In this document: piece by piece, positions 50,335 through 58,815 of the stretch
How the letters are laid out: each line of letters starts with the position of its first letter
Position numbering within the stretch: the first letter of the stretch is position 1
Source: Hymenobacter busanensis
GTDB taxonomy: Bacteria; Bacteroidota; Bacteroidia; Cytophagales; Hymenobacteraceae
Direction of reading: 5' to 3'
Assembly (NCBI RefSeq): GCF_008727865.1
Contig: NZ_VTWU01000003.1
Coordinates: 186,001-250,000, forward strand
DNA length: 64,000 nt
Notes under the pieces: model-generated
The model's input: only the letters and a program-made list of their open reading frames with translations
What the model was told of the DNA's origin: nothing
Database searches by the model: none
Position numbers and translations under genes: made by a program

Positions 50335-51954
50335 CTACGCCTGCGGGTTGGTGAGTACCGGCGTGTCGTAACCAGGGTTTTCCATCACGGCGGCTACGTG
50401 GGTGTCGTCGTCGTCGCGCACGCGCAAGGTGAGCAGGCCGGCCAGCACCATGCTGGCGCCACCCAGCACTAGCGTGTTGAGGGTGTTGCCGTGGAACAGA
50501 TGAATGGTGAAGAAACCCAGGATGGTAGCGGCCACAATCTGCGGAATCACGATGAAGAAGTTGAACACGCCCATGTAGTAGCCCATGCGGTTGGGCGGCA
50601 GGGAGCCGGCCAGAATGGCGTAGGGCATCGACAGGATGGAGGCCCAGGCAATGCCCACCATACCCATCGAAACGATGATGAAATCGGGGTTGCTGATGAA
50701 CTTGAGCGACACCAGCCCCAGCCCGCCGATGAGCAGGCACAGCATGTGGGTGCGGCGGCGGCTGGTGCGGGCCGCAATCAGCGGAATGAGGAACGCGAAA
50801 ACCGCGGCCACCCCGTTGCGCACCGACGAGCAGAGGCTCAACCAATCGGCGCCGTCGTTGTACTGCTGCTGCACGCGCTGGGCGGTGGCGCGTTCATCGG
50901 GGCTCAGCTGGCCTTTGCTGAGGGCGTAGTTGGCCATGTTCAGCGTGATGATTTTGCTGGTTTCGCCCTGCTGAAAGTCGTCGATTTCCTTGAGGTCCTG
51001 CTGCAGCGCCGTTACTTCTTTGCGCCCGGCTTCGTCGGTGGTCTGGCTGCCTACAATCTGGCCTTTCAGCTTCTCGTAGAGCGGCGCATCCACGCGCATA
51101 TTGTAGATGTTGCTGGTGACGGCGTTGGTGGCGTAAATCCACATCGAAAACAGCGCAAACCACGTGAAGAACTGCACCACGGCCAGCTGGCGCATGGCCG
51201 GCGGCATGTGAAAAATACCGGCAAACGACTCGCGCAAACCGTCCCACATGCCCACCTTGGCGTTTTCGGCCCGGAAGGCCTCCATGTCTTCGGGCGGCGT
51301 TTCGGTGCTGGTAAATACGGTGTAGAGCACCGAGCCCAGAAAGGCCGCCGCGCCCACATAAAACGCCCACTTCACCGAAGGCGGAATTTCACCAGCCGGA
51401 GCGGTATTGCTCATGCCCAGCCAGTTGGTGAAAACCCACGGCAGCAGGGCTGCAATAACGGAGCCGACGCCGATGAAAAAGCTCTGCATGGCAAAGCCCG
51501 AGGTGCGCTGCTCCGAGGGCAGCTTGTCGCCCACAAACGCGCGGAACGGCTCCATGGAAATGTTGATGGACGCGTCCATAATCCAGAGCATGCCGCCGGC
51601 CATCCACAGGGCCGTGGAGTTGGGCATGAACACCAGCGCCAACGAAGCCAACAAGGCGCCGATGAGGAAAAACGGCCGCCGCCGGCCCCAGCGCGGGCTC
51701 CAGGTACGGTCGGAGAGGTAGCCGATGACGGGCTGCACGAGCAGGCCGGTGACCGGCGCGGCAATCCACAGAATCGGAATGTCGTCTTTGTTGGCCCCCA
51801 GGGTTTCAAAAATGCGGCTCACGTTGGAGTTCTGCAGCTCGAAGCCGAACTGAATGCCCAGAAAGCCAAAACTCATGTTCCAGATTTGCCAGAACGAAAG
51901 GCGCGGCTTTTGGCGGGTGGGTGCACTCGTGGAGGGGGCAGAAACGGTTGCCAT
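50335..51954 (-). CDS. MFS sugar transporter (SLC45/maltose-type)
   Basis: 539 residues with about 12 TM helices. IQFGFELQNSNVSRIFETLGA and YLSDRTWSPRWGRRRPFFLIGA contain the MFS motif-A loop between TM2 and TM3 and resemble SLC45/sucrose-maltose carriers. An unusually long hydrophilic central loop of about 95 residues (AGRKEVTALQQDLKEIDDFQ) lies between TM6 and TM7. ATG 51954 is preferred to 52023. The position next to a GH13 amylase suggests maltose or maltodextrin uptake. Confidence 0.87.
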   Translation of the reverse strand: MATVSAPSTSAPTRQKPRLSFWQIWNMSFGFLGIQFGFELQNSNVSRIFETLGANKDDIPILWIAAPVTGLLVQPVIGYLSDRTWSPRWGRRRPFFLIGALLASLALVFMPNSTALWMAGGMLWIMDASINISMEPFRAFVGDKLPSEQRTSGFAMQSFFIGVGSVIAALLPWVFTNWLGMSNTAPAGEIPPSVKWAFYVGAAAFLGSVLYTVFTSTETPPEDMEAFRAENAKVGMWDGLRESFAGIFHMPPAMRQLAVVQFFTWFALFSMWIYATNAVTSNIYNMRVDAPLYEKLKGQIVGSQTTDEAGRKEVTALQQDLKEIDDFQQGETSKIITLNMANYALSKGQLSPDERATAQRVQQQYNDGADWLSLCSSVRNGVAAVFAFLIPLIAARTSRRRTHMLCLLIGGLGLVSLKFISNPDFIIVSMGMVGIAWASILSMPYAILAGSLPPNRMGYYMGVFNFFIVIPQIVAATILGFFTIHLFHGNTLNTLVLGGASMVLAGLLTLRVRDDDDTHVAAVMENPGYDTPVLTNPQA

Positions 51955-52035
51955 CGGGAAATTGGTTGGTCGTTTGGGGTTGTTGGTTTTGGGGCAGGCC
52001 AAGGGCGGTGTTGGGACCAACAACCATAAACCAGA

Positions 52036-53901
52036 CTATGGTTTGGGGGTGATGTCGAGCACGACGGCCGAAAGCGGGGCGAGCGTAACGCGCGCGTTGC
52101 TGCTGGCCGGTCGCTTGTTCAGAATGTCGGTGTAGGTGAACTGCTGGCGCAGCGGGTCGAGCTTCATGAGCTTCCAGGCGGCTTCGGGAATCTGCAGCGT
52201 GGGCACGTAGGTTTGGGTGGCGCTGAAGTTGACGACGACGAGCAGGCGCTGCTTGTCGGTGAAGCGCAGGTAGCTGTAGAGCTTGCGCTGGTCGTATTCC
52301 TTGGCGAGGTTGTTGGCGTCCTGCAACTCGTAGAAGCGCCCCTTCCGGATGGCTTCGTTGCTGGTGCAGAGGTTAAGCAGGCGCGCGTAGAAGTCGCGCA
52401 GCTGCTGCTGCTGCTGGCTGAGCTTGCCGCCGTCGAACTTGCCGCCGTTCACCCATTTCTGGTGCTCGGGCACGCCCCAATAGTCGAAGATGGTGGTGCG
52501 GCCGTCTTCGCCCGAAAAGCCTTCGGCGCCGCGGGCCGGCTCGCCCACTTCCTGCCCGAAGTACACCATTACCGGCCCGGTGCCCAGCGTCGCCGAAACC
52601 GTCATGGCCGGAATGGCGGGGGCAGTGCCGCCGGCAAAATCCTTGGAGGCAATGCGCTGCTCGTCGTGGTTTTCCAGAAAGCGCAGCATGCGCGACGAGA
52701 AGCCGCGGCTTTCCTCGCTCCACACTTTTGTGATGTCGTCGGTCGAGCCTTCGCCCCGCATCAGGCGGCGCAGGCCGTCGTAGAGGCCCACCTTGTCATA
52801 GAGGAAATCAAACTTGCCCTCGGTGAGGTAGCGCTTGTACTCCTTGGGGTTGTAGGCTTCGCCCAGGAAGATGATATCGGGCTTCACTTTTTTGACCTCG
52901 GGAATAACCCAGGCCCAAAACTCCACCGGCACCATTTCGGCCACGTCGCAGCGGAAGCCGTCGACGTCTTTCCGGGCCCAGAACACGAGAATGTCGCGCA
53001 TCTTCAGCCACGTGTCGGGCACGGGCTCGAAGTAGGTTTTGCGCCCGTTCTGGTAATCGACGCCGTAGTTGAGCTTGGTCGTCTCAAACCAGTCGTCGAG
53101 CTTGGGCGCTTCCGAAAACACGTCGTTGCCGGTGGCTTTGGCGGGCGTTTCGGTGTATTTCTGGTCTTCCTTGGGGCCCTTCAGGGCCGCGCCCAGCGGG
53201 TCGTTGCCTTTGGGCACCACCAAGGCCTTGCCGGGCAGGTAGTAGAAGTTGTTATTGGGCGCAAAGGCCTTGGTTTTGTCGTCCTTTTCGCCCAAATCCA
53301 CCACGCCCGCCGGCTTCGCGTCCGACTTGTAGGAGCGCGCTACGTGGTTGGGAATGAAGTCGATGAGCAGCTTCAGGCCGTTGTCGTGGGTGCGTTTCAC
53401 CAGGGCCTCAAACTCCTTCATGCGCAGCTTGGGGTCCACGGCCAGGTCGGGGTCCACGTCGTAGTAGTCCTTCACGGCGTAGGGCGAGCCGGCGCGGCCT
53501 TTCACCACGTCGGCGTCGTCCAGCGCAATACCGATTTTGGAGTAGTCGGCCATGGTGGCGTGCTCCAGCACGCCGGTGTACCACACGTGCGTGGCGCCCA
53601 GCTTTTTCAGCTCCTGCAGGGCCGTGGGCGTAATGTCGTTGAATTTGCCCACGCCGTTTTCGGCGGCCGAGCCAAAGGGCTTGTTCGTGGTTTTCTGGTT
53701 GCCAAACAGGCGCACCATCAGTTGGTAGATGACCAGCTTGCGGTCCTCGGGTGCCTCGTCGGTGGTGTTGGGGTCGGCCAACATAGCAGCGGATGAGTGA
53801 GCGGATAGCACAGGCGACAAAGCCGCAGGGCGTGGAATCAGGGTAAACGAGGCCAGACCCAGCGTAAAAGCCGCGGCCGGCAACAGCAATTTGCTTCGCA
53901 T
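52036..53901 (-). CDS. Exported GH13 alpha-amylase family enzyme
   Basis: 621 residues. The signal peptide ends near AALSPVLSA. The (beta/alpha)8 core shows LLIDFIPNHVARS (GH13 region I), DGFRCDVAEM with nucleophile Asp319, FLGEAYNP with acid/base Glu348, and LENHDEQR with transition-state Asp413. It should cleave alpha-1,4-glucans outside the cytoplasm. Together with the MFS gene it forms a maltodextrin-use pair. The gap of 81 bases suggests separate or weakly coupled transcription. Confidence 0.93.
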   Translation of the reverse strand: MRSKLLLPAAAFTLGLASFTLIPRPAALSPVLSAHSSAAMLADPNTTDEAPEDRKLVIYQLMVRLFGNQKTTNKPFGSAAENGVGKFNDITPTALQELKKLGATHVWYTGVLEHATMADYSKIGIALDDADVVKGRAGSPYAVKDYYDVDPDLAVDPKLRMKEFEALVKRTHDNGLKLLIDFIPNHVARSYKSDAKPAGVVDLGEKDDKTKAFAPNNNFYYLPGKALVVPKGNDPLGAALKGPKEDQKYTETPAKATGNDVFSEAPKLDDWFETTKLNYGVDYQNGRKTYFEPVPDTWLKMRDILVFWARKDVDGFRCDVAEMVPVEFWAWVIPEVKKVKPDIIFLGEAYNPKEYKRYLTEGKFDFLYDKVGLYDGLRRLMRGEGSTDDITKVWSEESRGFSSRMLRFLENHDEQRIASKDFAGGTAPAIPAMTVSATLGTGPVMVYFGQEVGEPARGAEGFSGEDGRTTIFDYWGVPEHQKWVNGGKFDGGKLSQQQQQLRDFYARLLNLCTSNEAIRKGRFYELQDANNLAKEYDQRKLYSYLRFTDKQRLLVVVNFSATQTYVPTLQIPEAAWKLMKLDPLRQQFTYTDILNKRPASSNARVTLAPLSAVVLDITPKP

Positions 53902-54012
53902 AAGAACGTAAGGTGGGCAATTCTGCAATAATCAACTGGATATGAGCCGAGGCGAGAAAACCAGTCGGGTTTCCAAGGCCGGGTCCGGCTCACAGGCAGT
54001 TGCTCATTGCGG

Positions 54013-54720
54013 TTACCATTCCTGGGTAAGCGGGTGCAGCATCAGCTCGTCGACGACCACGTGAGGCGGGGCTTCGAGGATGTAGCGCACGGCCTGGGCA
54101 ATGTCCATCGGCTGCAGGTGCGTTTTCTCCTTTTCGGCCGTGCCCGGCTTGGCTTCGTTGAAGTGCGTGTCGACCAGGCCGGGGTAGATGACGCTGACCT
54201 TGATGCCGTGGCCGCGCACTTCCTTGCGCAGCGCATCGAGCACGGCGTGCTGGGCATATTTGCTGGCTCCATAGGCCGTGCCGTGCACGAAGGTGCGCTT
54301 GCTCACGTCGGAGGCAATGCCGATGATGTGGCCGCGGCGCTGCTCTTTGAGGTGCGGCAGCGCGGCTTTGCAGAGCAGAAATGTGCCCTTCACGTTGGTG
54401 TCAAACATCCGGTCCCATTCTTCGCTGCTGAAGTTTTCGAGCAGGTTGAACGAGCCCACGCCAGCGTTGCACACCACAATGTCGAGGCGGCCGTAGTGGC
54501 TGAGGGTTTCGGCCACCACGTTTTGCGCGTCGGCCTCGTCGGCTACGTCGGCAATAACGGCCAGGCCGTTGGTTTTCTGGGCCACTTCCAGCAGCTCGTC
54601 TTCGGAGCGGGCCACGCACACCACCTTGGCGCCCTGCACCGCCAGCAGCGTGGCAATGGCCCGCCCGATGCCGCGCGAGGCGCCGGTGACGATGGCAACT
54701 TGGTTGGTTAAATCGTTCAT
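54013..54720 (-). CDS. Short-chain dehydrogenase/reductase (SDR)
   Basis: A 235-residue Rossmann-fold oxidoreductase. It shows VAIVTGASRGIGRAIA (cofactor motif TGxxxGIG), NAGVGSFNLLENF (NAG motif), and the catalytic YGASKYAQ (YxxxK), with Asp62-type VIADVADE. The basic Arg after the second strand (VARSED) suggests NADP(H) rather than NAD. Substrate unknown. It lies between the two GH13 genes on the same strand, 78 bases after the SusA-like gene. Confidence 0.9.
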   Translation of the reverse strand: MNDLTNQVAIVTGASRGIGRAIATLLAVQGAKVVCVARSEDELLEVAQKTNGLAVIADVADEADAQNVVAETLSHYGRLDIVVCNAGVGSFNLLENFSSEEWDRMFDTNVKGTFLLCKAALPHLKEQRRGHIIGIASDVSKRTFVHGTAYGASKYAQHAVLDALRKEVRGHGIKVSVIYPGLVDTHFNEAKPGTAEKEKTHLQPMDIAQAVRYILEAPPHVVVDELMLHPLTQEW

Positions 54721-54798
54721 GGCTGCGGACTTACGTTGCTTTAAAGTACGGTGGTAGCGCCGAAAAGTCGGCCAGGAAACAAACGGCCGGGGTGGTTT

Positions 54799-56682
54799 TT
54801 ACTTTTTCAACTCCAATACCCACGCCGTGCGCCCCGGAATCTTCACCGATTTCAGGTCCGTGAGCGTGGCGCCCGTCACCACGTCGGTAGCTGCGGTGTA
54901 GCCACTGAGCCGTTCGGCCATGCGGGCGGTGTCCACGGTTTTCTCGTCCTTGTTCGTGTTCATCATCACCATCACCGTTTCGCCCGCGTCGTTGTAGCGG
55001 AAGTAGGTGTACACGCCGCCGTCGGGGATGAAGTGCATGAGCTTGCCGGTGTGCAGCACCGGGTGGGTTTTGCGGTAGTTGGCCAGCTTGCTCACGTAGG
55101 TGAAGGCCTCGGCAGCAGGGCCGGTGCGGCCGACCGCGGTAAACAGGTTCACCTTGTCGCCGGCCCAGCCGCCGGGGAAGTCCTCGCGCACCTTACCGTC
55201 GGGGTTCGAGTAGTTTTTCATCAGCACCTCGGTGCCGTAGTAGAGCTGCGGCGTGCCGCGCACCGTGAGCAGCCACGCCAGGCCCATCTTGTACTTGGCC
55301 AGGTCTTCGCCGATGACGGAGAAAAACCGGCTCATGTCGTGGTTGTCGAGGAACACCACGTTGCGCGCGGGGTCTTCGTAGAGCCAGTCGGCCTGCAAGG
55401 TGTAGTACAGCTTGCTGATGCCTTCCGTCCAGCCCGCGTCGCGGGTCAGGGCTTCGTTGATGGCGTATTGCAGCTGGAAGTCGAGCACGCCCGGCATGTT
55501 CGACTTAAAGCCGTCGACTTCGGGCAGGATGTTGCGGGCGAAGTAGGCCTGCTGGGCCGTGCCCTGCACCCAGGTTTCGGCAAACATGCCCAGCTGCGGG
55601 TACTCGTCGAGCAAGGCCTTGCCCCAGTCCATCAGAAACTTCCGATCGGAGTAGGTGTAGGTGTCCACGCGGTAGCCGTCGAGGCCGGTGTACTCCACCC
55701 ACCACAGAAAATTCTGAATGAGGTAGGTACTCACCAGCGGGTTGGTCTGGTTCAGGTCGGCCATGTGCTGGTCGAACCACCCCTCGCCAAACTGCTTCCG
55801 GTCGGACTGCGACACGTACGGGTCGTTGAAGGCGGCGTCGCGGAAGTTGGAGCGCGTGAACGTGGGCCACTGGTGAAACCAGTCCTTGGCCGGCGCGTCT
55901 TTCACCAAATAGCCCGAGGTGCCCATGTGGTTGAGCACCACGTCGTGCACCACTTTCAGGCCCTGCTGGTGGGCCCGCTGCACAAAGCGCACGTAGTCGT
56001 CGTTCGAGCCGTAGCGCGGGTCCACGGCGTAGAAATCGGTGAGGGCGTAGCCGTGGTAGCTGGTTTTGGGCTCGTCGTTTTCCACGATGGGCGTGGGCCA
56101 GATGGCCGTGACGCCCAACTCCTTGAGGTAGCCGAAATGGTCCTCAATGCCCTTCAGGTCGCCGCCGTGGCGGGCATACATCTGGCCGCGGTCCAGCTTG
56201 GTTTCCTGCAGGCTTTTCACCACGTCGTTGCTCGGGTCGCCGTTGGCAAACCGGTCGGGCATCAGCAGATACACGAAGTCGGACGAGTTGATGCCCTGCA
56301 CCTTCGATTTGTCGCCGGGCGTGGTGCGGGCGCGCAGCTCGTACTCGTATTTTACCTTCTTGGCGCCCTTGAACTCCAGCGGCAATTTGCCCGGCTTGGC
56401 ATCGGTCCCAATGCTGAGGTTGACGAGCAGGTAATTGGGGTTTTCGAGCTTCTGCGTGCCGTCGAGCGTCACGCCGGCGTAGTTGAGGCTGGCGGTGCTG
56501 GCGCCAATGCCGGGGCCGTGCACGAGCAGCTGCAGCTTCGGGTTTTTCATGCCCACCCACCAAAACGTGGGGTCGATGCGGGTAATGGCGGCGGGCTTGG
56601 CCGCCTCGGCGGCCCGGCTGGGCAAGGGCGCGCCGCCGAGCAGAAGCACCAGCAGCGACAGAAGAGAAAAGGTGCGGTTCAT
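54799..56682 (-). CDS. SusA-like GH13 amylase/neopullulanase
   Basis: 627 residues. The signal peptide (LLSLLVLLLGGAPLPSRA) is followed by an N-terminal cyclomaltodextrinase-like domain with PTFWWVGMKNPKLQLLVHG, the GH13 barrel (VYLLMPDRFANGD, KVVHDVVLNHMG), then GLDGYRVDTYTY with Asp340, AETWVQ with Glu369 and LDNHDMSR with Asp449. It is a likely periplasmic neopullulanase or cyclomaltodextrinase. A LacI-type palindrome lies 92 bases upstream. It is the candidate lead gene of the maltodextrin locus. Confidence 0.93.
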   Translation of the reverse strand: MNRTFSLLSLLVLLLGGAPLPSRAAEAAKPAAITRIDPTFWWVGMKNPKLQLLVHGPGIGASTASLNYAGVTLDGTQKLENPNYLLVNLSIGTDAKPGKLPLEFKGAKKVKYEYELRARTTPGDKSKVQGINSSDFVYLLMPDRFANGDPSNDVVKSLQETKLDRGQMYARHGGDLKGIEDHFGYLKELGVTAIWPTPIVENDEPKTSYHGYALTDFYAVDPRYGSNDDYVRFVQRAHQQGLKVVHDVVLNHMGTSGYLVKDAPAKDWFHQWPTFTRSNFRDAAFNDPYVSQSDRKQFGEGWFDQHMADLNQTNPLVSTYLIQNFLWWVEYTGLDGYRVDTYTYSDRKFLMDWGKALLDEYPQLGMFAETWVQGTAQQAYFARNILPEVDGFKSNMPGVLDFQLQYAINEALTRDAGWTEGISKLYYTLQADWLYEDPARNVVFLDNHDMSRFFSVIGEDLAKYKMGLAWLLTVRGTPQLYYGTEVLMKNYSNPDGKVREDFPGGWAGDKVNLFTAVGRTGPAAEAFTYVSKLANYRKTHPVLHTGKLMHFIPDGGVYTYFRYNDAGETVMVMMNTNKDEKTVDTARMAERLSGYTAATDVVTGATLTDLKSVKIPGRTAWVLELKK

Positions 56683-56773
56683 GGCGAAAATCGGAAGGCC
56701 AACACGCGGCAACAGGGCGCGTACCGTAGCAAAGTAGCGCCTTTCGGCGGCGGCATCAAAGCACCGCTGAAAT

Positions 56774-56785
56774 GCAAACGTTTGC
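56774..56785. promoter_or_regulatory. LacI/GalR-type operator palindrome
   Basis: GCAAACGTTTGC is a perfect 12-bp palindrome with the central CG of LacI-family operators; the flanking AAT and GGT slightly extend it. It lies 92 bases before the SusA-like start. I found no second copy upstream of the other locus genes, and no LacI-type regulator gene is in the window. Confidence 0.6.
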
Positions 56786-56965
56786 GGTGAAAACGAATTT
56801 CAATATCAGCCGAAACGGGTGGCTCAGAAGTCCGGGAAGCACACCGGCACAAAGCGAAATAGGAGCCAGGCAGCCGCGCCCGGCAGGGGCCAAAACCCAA
56901 GCCGCCCGCCCCGCGCAAATGGCGGAGCGGACGGCCGGAAAAGGTGTGGGAAAAGGGCGGAAGAA

Positions 56966-58399
56966 CTAGTTGGTCACTTTGGCCAGCCAGAGCGAGGCAT
57001 TCATGTGCAGGCGGGCGTGGCTGGCCAGCTCCGTCCAGCCGGGGTACACGGTGTTGCCGGGCGAACCGGTGCCGTCGTCGGCCGGCGACGAGTCGGCTAC
57101 CACTACCACGCGGCCGGTACCGTAGGTGCTGCTGGCGCACATCACGTTGGTGCTGCCCTGCGACGAGGTCGTGCGCCAGATCAGCCCTTTGGCGGCCGCC
57201 GAGTTGGTGGTAATGGTGGCGCCGTTGCTGTACTTGAGCTGCGTGACGGCGCCTTGCGGGCCGTTCAGAATCTGGTTGGTCGAGCTGTTGAGCACGTTGC
57301 TGGTCGTCTCCGAAATGTTGCTGAGCGCAATGCTGAAGCCAAACGGGTTGGTTTGCACGGCGTTGTTGGTCATCAGGTCGTTCCAGATAGCGGGCGAATC
57401 CCAGCCGTCGTTATTGCGGTCCGACACATCGTGGTCGGAAATCATGAACAAGCCGCCGCCGTTCTGTACAAACTGCAGAATGGCCGTTTTCTCGGCCGAG
57501 GTAAACACCGTGTTCGGCTCGTCGACGATAAACACGTTGTAGTTCGACAAATCCTGGGCGTTGGAGCTGTTGCCATAAGTAATGGCCGTGCCGGTCGGCA
57601 GGTTCTCTACCGAGTGGCCCAGCTTCACCAGGCTCACGCCCCAGGCCGACAGTGCGCCGGTCCAGTACGTTTCGGCCGTGGTGGCCGTGATGCCCGAGGC
57701 TGCAGGGGTGGGGAAGCGCGGGGCCACGCCGGCGTCTACGTCCAGCACCCAGTCGGCATTGCCGGCCATTTCCGCGTGCGAGGCGTCAATCAGGAACTTC
57801 TTGGCGCCGGTACCGCCGCCCCCGCCGCTGTACGTCTGAATGTCGACGTTGTCGATGTTCAGGCGGTTGGTGCCGCCCGATACCTTGCGGATCTGCAGGC
57901 GCACACTGCCGCTCAGGTTGGCCGTAAACGAGGCCGTTTGCAGCATGGTGCTGCTGGTGGTGATGGTGCTGCCCACTTTGCTGTACGACGAACCGCCGTT
58001 GGTGGAAGCCCACAGCTCCCAAGTCGAACTGCCGTCGGTGCCGTAGAGGGCGTGGCCCACGGTTACCACGCCCGCGCCGCCGCTCACGTCGAAGTTCATC
58101 GAGAGCGAACCGACGTTGCGGATGCGGGCCGACTGCGCGCCGGTTTTGGGGTCGGCGGTGGTGTTGCCCAGCAGGGCGTCGTCGAGCGTCCAGGAGCCCG
58201 AACCGAGCGTGACGGAGCCCAGCGTGTAGGCGGTTTTGGTACCGCTTTCGAAGCCTTCGGGGAAACCCGTGTTTGAGACGTGCTGGCTGAGGGCGGTGGC
58301 AAGCGGAGCAGTTGGCGGTGCTACATCGGTTTTGGCGCAGGCAACGGCCAAAGCCAATAGGGGGGCAGCCCACCAGCTACGGGGGGTAAAGAAGCTCAT
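56966..58399 (-). CDS. Secreted lipoprotein with beta-sandwich and DUF4350/GATase-like domain
   Basis: 477 residues, lipobox Cys21 (LALAVAC). Residues about 45-200 are a Gly/Ser/Thr-rich beta-sandwich (SGSWTLDDALLGNTTADPKT, GTNRLNIDNVDIQTYSG), of a type attached to extracellular bacteroidete enzymes. After GGGGGTG, the C-terminal half (KKFLIDASHAEMAGNADWVLD, FIVDEPNTVFTSAEKTAILQ, GGGLFMISDHD) resembles the DUF4350 or GATase-like fold. A catalytic triad is not clear. The divergent glycogen phosphorylase starts 416 bases away. Confidence 0.75.
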   Translation of the reverse strand: MSFFTPRSWWAAPLLALAVACAKTDVAPPTAPLATALSQHVSNTGFPEGFESGTKTAYTLGSVTLGSGSWTLDDALLGNTTADPKTGAQSARIRNVGSLSMNFDVSGGAGVVTVGHALYGTDGSSTWELWASTNGGSSYSKVGSTITTSSTMLQTASFTANLSGSVRLQIRKVSGGTNRLNIDNVDIQTYSGGGGGTGAKKFLIDASHAEMAGNADWVLDVDAGVAPRFPTPAASGITATTAETYWTGALSAWGVSLVKLGHSVENLPTGTAITYGNSSNAQDLSNYNVFIVDEPNTVFTSAEKTAILQFVQNGGGLFMISDHDVSDRNNDGWDSPAIWNDLMTNNAVQTNPFGFSIALSNISETTSNVLNSSTNQILNGPQGAVTQLKYSNGATITTNSAAAKGLIWRTTSSQGSTNVMCASSTYGTGRVVVVADSSPADDGTGSPGNTVYPGWTELASHARLHMNASLWLAKVTN

Positions 58400-58815
58400 A
58401 AAAGGTGTGTGGTTGGGAAGAGAGGGGAAACAAACCCAAAACACGTCGGGCAGGCGGGCCCGGTCCTGACCGCGCATTTGGGCCGTCTATGTTACGAAAT
58501 TGTTATCATTTTATTAATGCACAATAAAGTATAGTGGTATAAAAATTTTATCAAACCGCGCCAGCAGGGCCTGTGCAAAGGTTTGCAGTGCCGCGTAGCT
58601 CGGCCGGGGCATGGGTAGTGCCCGTTGGCACTGGCGTTGCCGTAGCCTGCCAAACCGGCTTCGCCCCTGGGCCAACCCGCCATGAGGCTCCGGCTCCTTT
58701 CGTAGCTTACGGCTCCCAAAGTCCCGCCGGCTCAGGAATGGGCCGCCCTTCTATTTGCCGCCCTGAAGGCGGCTTTTTCTCGCTTTTCCCGTTCCCTTTC
58801 CTTCTCACTACCCTC
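58400..58815. other. 416-base divergent intergenic region with A+T-rich core and attenuator-like hairpin
   Basis: Near 58495-58555 the DNA is strongly A+T-rich and likely holds divergent promoters, including a perfect ATAAAA-A-TTTTAT palindrome. About 50 bases before the phosphorylase ATG there is a terminator-like hairpin (58757-58778). Apparent ORFs here are not gene-like. Confidence 0.5.
58757..58778 (+). terminator. Possible attenuator in the phosphorylase leader
   Basis: GCCGCC-CTGAA-GGCGGC forms a 6-bp GC stem followed by TTTTT at 58774-58778, only 37 bases before ATG 58816. A second GCCGCC copy at 58742-58747 could pair with the same right half, giving mutually exclusive hairpins. Confidence 0.4.

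Noticed and set aside
50491-53796. Two long plus-strand frames opposite the MFS transporter and the amylase (512 and 527 residues)
   Set aside because: They are opposite-strand shadows. Their H/V/G/R-rich sequence shows no fold, while the minus strand shows MFS and GH13 motifs.
54751-56790. 679-residue plus-strand frame opposite the SusA-like gene
   Set aside because: The minus strand carries all GH13 catalytic residues. The plus frame is another GC-driven shadow.
58573-58815. Upstream start for the alpha-glucan phosphorylase
   Set aside because: The added 81 residues are Gly/Ala/Pro-rich, cross an attenuator-like hairpin, and precede a good start (MPFTVDAYQPAAEF).
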